Shown: piece by piece, positions 4,601-6,034 of the stretch
How the letters are laid out: each line of letters opens with the position of its first letter
How positions within the stretch are numbered: the stretch's first letter is position 1
Assembly (NCBI GenBank): GCA_022709995.1
Contig: JAKLHU010000150.1
Location: 1 to 6,034 of the forward strand
Reading direction: 5' to 3'
From: Verrucomicrobiota bacterium
GTDB lineage: Bacteria > Verrucomicrobiota > Lentisphaeria > Oligosphaerales > Oligosphaeraceae
Length of the DNA: 6,034 nt
Made by a program: the position numbers and the translations under genes
The notes under the pieces: model-generated
The model's input: the letters and a program-made list of their open reading frames with translations, nothing else
The model's database searches: none
Told to the model about the DNA's origin: nothing

Positions 4601-6034
4601 CTACAACGGCATCATGGTCAACATCGTCTCCCGGGTGATTTTCCCGGCTTCGAACAAATCCCGCAAAGCCCGTTCCATCGTCACCATGCCGTCCTTGGCC
4701 GCGGTCTCCATCATGCCGCGCAGCTGGTGGGTCTTCTTATCCCGGATCATCGCCCGGACGGCCGTGGTGCCGATGAGGACCTCGAACGCCGCAATCCGGC
4801 CGCCGTCGTCGCCTTTCCGCGGCAGCAGGCGCTGGGAGACGATTGCCTCCAGGCACGCCGCCAACTGGGAACGGACCTGGTTCTGGCGTTCCGACGGGAA
4901 CACGTCGATGATCCGGTCGACGCTCTGGGTGACGTCGTTGGTGTGCAGCGTGGCGAACACCAGATGGCCGGTCTCAGCAGCGGTGAGAACCGTCGCAATC
5001 GTCTCCGGGTCACGCATCTCGCCGACCAGAATGACATCGGGATCCTGCCGCAGGACGTACTTGAGGGCGTTGGCGAAGCTCAGCGTATCGGCGCCGATTT
5101 CGCGCTGCTCAACCAGGGCCACCTGGTGCGCGTGCACAAACTCAATCGGATCTTCAATCGTAATGATGTGGCACGGCCGCGTCCGATTGACGACATTCAG
5201 CAACGACGCCAGCGACGTCGACTTCCCGGAGCCGGTCGGCCCGGTCACCAGCACCAGCCCCTGGTGCCGTGTCGTCAGCCGCAGCAGCGGCGCCGGCAGA
5301 CCCAGCGCCTCCGGCGACGGAATGACGGACGGAATCACCCGGAAAGCCGCCGCGACGCTGCTTTTCTGGTAAAAGCCGTTGACGCGGAAACGGTAGTCGC
5401 CCTTGCCGCCTTTGACCTCCAAGCCCTTCACACTCAAGGCAAAGTCGAGCTCGCGGCCACTTTCAAAGTCGGCGCGCTGGGAAAAGCTGAGGACGCTGAA
5501 CAGCAGCTTCTGCGTGTCCGCCGAGGTCAGCACCGGCATGTCAAACGACCGCAGGGCGCCGTCCAGGCGAATGACCGGCGGCGAGTCGACGGTGAGGAGC
5601 AGATCCGAGGCCCCGTAGCCGATGGCGTCCCGGAGCAGTTTCTTGATGCTGAGCCCCTGGTCCGGATCGCCGGAGTACGACCGCAAGGTGTCAATGCCGG
5701 TCTCCATCCCCTGCGCCAGAAGCAGAAATTCGTCCTTTTGGCTGGCGGCGTTGGCGGCGACCTCCAGGCTGACGACGCCCTGCTGATAGAGGTGCAGCAG
5801 CGATCGATTGAAAGTGATCATGCCCTGATTGCCGCCGCCCTTGATCGCTTCCGGCAGGGCTTCCAGCTCGCGGCCGGCAATCAGGCGCTGTACCAGCGGC
5901 GTCTGGACCAGGATTTCAAAGGCCGGCGCCCGGCCCTGGCCGTCACGGCGCGGCAGCAGGCGCTGAGACACGATCCCGCGCAGTACCAGCGCCAGATCCT
6001 GGGCCACCTGCTCCCGGACGTCCTCCGGAAAATA
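4601..6034 (-). CDS. pilT: Tandem PilT/PilU-type pilus retraction ATPase: tail of a first ATPase fused in frame to a complete second PilT; N-terminus outside window
   Basis: A hexameric cytoplasmic ATPase of the PilT family, which depolymerises type IV pili for twitching motility. There are 477 visible residues. Residues 1-110 are the C-terminal end of one ATPase: FPEDVREQ, then IVSQRLLPR (21-29), AFEIL (38-42), GMITFNRSLLHLY (71-83) and the typical tail KDEFLLLAQG (100-109). A short linker (110-127) leads to a complete PilT from LSIKKLLRDAIGYGASDLLL (128-147), with Walker A GPTGSGKST (265-273), Asp box ITIEDPIEFVH (291-301), Walker B DPDVILVGEMRD (331-342), His box from TAAETGHLVF (351-360) through TLHTND, and AVRAMIRD (425-432) in place of AIRNLIRE. 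No stop separates the halves. An ATG at 5707 could in principle start the second unit, but its purine-rich stretch abuts the codon and the ATG lies inside the first unit's conserved tail. The first unit's tail (GMITFNRSLLHLY) looks somewhat PilU-like, so a PilU-PilT fusion is possible. The second copy lacks the DEF...G tail. Stop is TAG. Confidence 0.93.
   Translation of the reverse strand, partial: YFPEDVREQVAQDLALVLRGIVSQRLLPRRDGQGRAPAFEILVQTPLVQRLIAGRELEALPEAIKGGGNQGMITFNRSLLHLYQQGVVSLEVAANAASQKDEFLLLAQGMETGIDTLRSYSGDPDQGLSIKKLLRDAIGYGASDLLLTVDSPPVIRLDGALRSFDMPVLTSADTQKLLFSVLSFSQRADFESGRELDFALSVKGLEVKGGKGDYRFRVNGFYQKSSVAAAFRVIPSVIPSPEALGLPAPLLRLTTRHQGLVLVTGPTGSGKSTSLASLLNVVNRTRPCHIITIEDPIEFVHAHQVALVEQREIGADTLSFANALKYVLRQDPDVILVGEMRDPETIATVLTAAETGHLVFATLHTNDVTQSVDRIIDVFPSERQNQVRSQLAACLEAIVSQRLLPRKGDDGGRIAAFEVLIGTTAVRAMIRDKKTHQLRGMMETAAKDGMVTMERALRDLFEAGKITRETMLTMMPL
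4818..4834. repeat. Direct repeat copy A in the PilT gene (second ATPase unit)
   Basis: 17 bases identical to 5949-5965, covering the LLPR codons of the VSQRLLPR motif in the second ATPase unit. The repeats are 1131 bp (377 codons) apart, about one PilT length. Similarity continues imperfectly through the Ile-Val-Ser codons, reflecting homologous domains. Confidence 0.8.
5949..5965. repeat. Direct repeat copy B in the PilT gene (first ATPase unit)
   Basis: Matches 4818-4834 exactly over 17 bases, at the equivalent position of the first ATPase unit. The spacing keeps the frame, so recombination between copies would leave one in-frame PilT unit. Confidence 0.8.

Noticed and set aside
2188..4638. 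An 816-codon open frame on the plus strand covering the esterase, helicase and start of Bax1
   Set aside because: It lies antisense to three recognisable genes. Its translation is low-complexity Arg/Pro/Gln/Ala with no family resemblance, as expected from high GC content and codon bias of the real genes. No good ribosome site was seen.
4601..5707. Separate start for the second PilT at the ATG 5707-5705
   Set aside because: The purine-rich AGGGG directly abuts the ATG with no spacer, and the ATG falls in the conserved tail of the first ATPase. The frame continues upstream into clearly homologous PilT sequence, so a fused protein is the simpler reading.
1..6034. tRNA, rRNA, CRISPR array, insertion sequence or attachment site
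   Set aside because: No cloverleaf with CCA-type end, no regularly spaced repeats, no transposase-like protein and no terminal inverted repeats were seen. Coding sequence accounts for almost all the window.

Overview
The window is GC-rich, about 60% or more by eye. It is tightly packed with five genes, all transcribed from the minus strand, so transcription runs from high to low coordinates. It is ordinary bacterial chromosome: no RNA genes, mobile elements, CRISPR arrays or non-coding stretches over 100 bases are visible. The type IV pilus ATPase, bacterial-style Shine-Dalgarno sites and several GTG starts indicate a bacterium. The PilT arrangement and the archaeal-type XPB/Bax1 pair would fit a deep-branching, high-GC lineage (for example the PVC group), but the sequence alone does not fix the phylum and I hold that guess loosely.

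In transcription order: (1) 6034-4601, a PilT-family pilus retraction ATPase, cut at its 5' end by the window edge. What is visible is the C-terminal part of one PilT/PilU-like ATPase joined in frame to a complete second PilT ATPase, so the gene encodes a tandem double ATPase. (2) 4533-3739, an EstA/tributyrin-esterase-like alpha/beta hydrolase. (3) 3723-2323, an XPB-type superfamily 2 DNA helicase. (4) 2357-1143, a DUF790/Bax1 nuclease whose start overlaps the helicase end by 35 bases. (5) 1065-1, the N-terminal 355 residues of an O-antigen ligase/polymerase (Wzy_C-like) membrane protein, cut by the window edge.

Genes 2-4 look like one transcription unit: gaps are 15 nt and -35 nt, and each gene has its own Shine-Dalgarno. 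The XPB helicase and Bax1 nuclease form the helicase-nuclease couple known from archaea, where the two proteins bind each other and act on damaged or bubble DNA. The esterase probably only shares the transcript. The pilus ATPase (67 nt upstream) and the polysaccharide gene (77 nt downstream) are same-strand neighbours that may belong to separate units. No convincing promoter or U-tract terminator is visible in either gap.

Most worth a second look: the in-frame PilT-PilT fusion; the bacterial XPB-Bax1 cassette, with an altered helicase RED motif and an altered nuclease motif; and an 11-bp tandem repeat near the 5' end of the polysaccharide gene, where a copy-number change would shift the frame.
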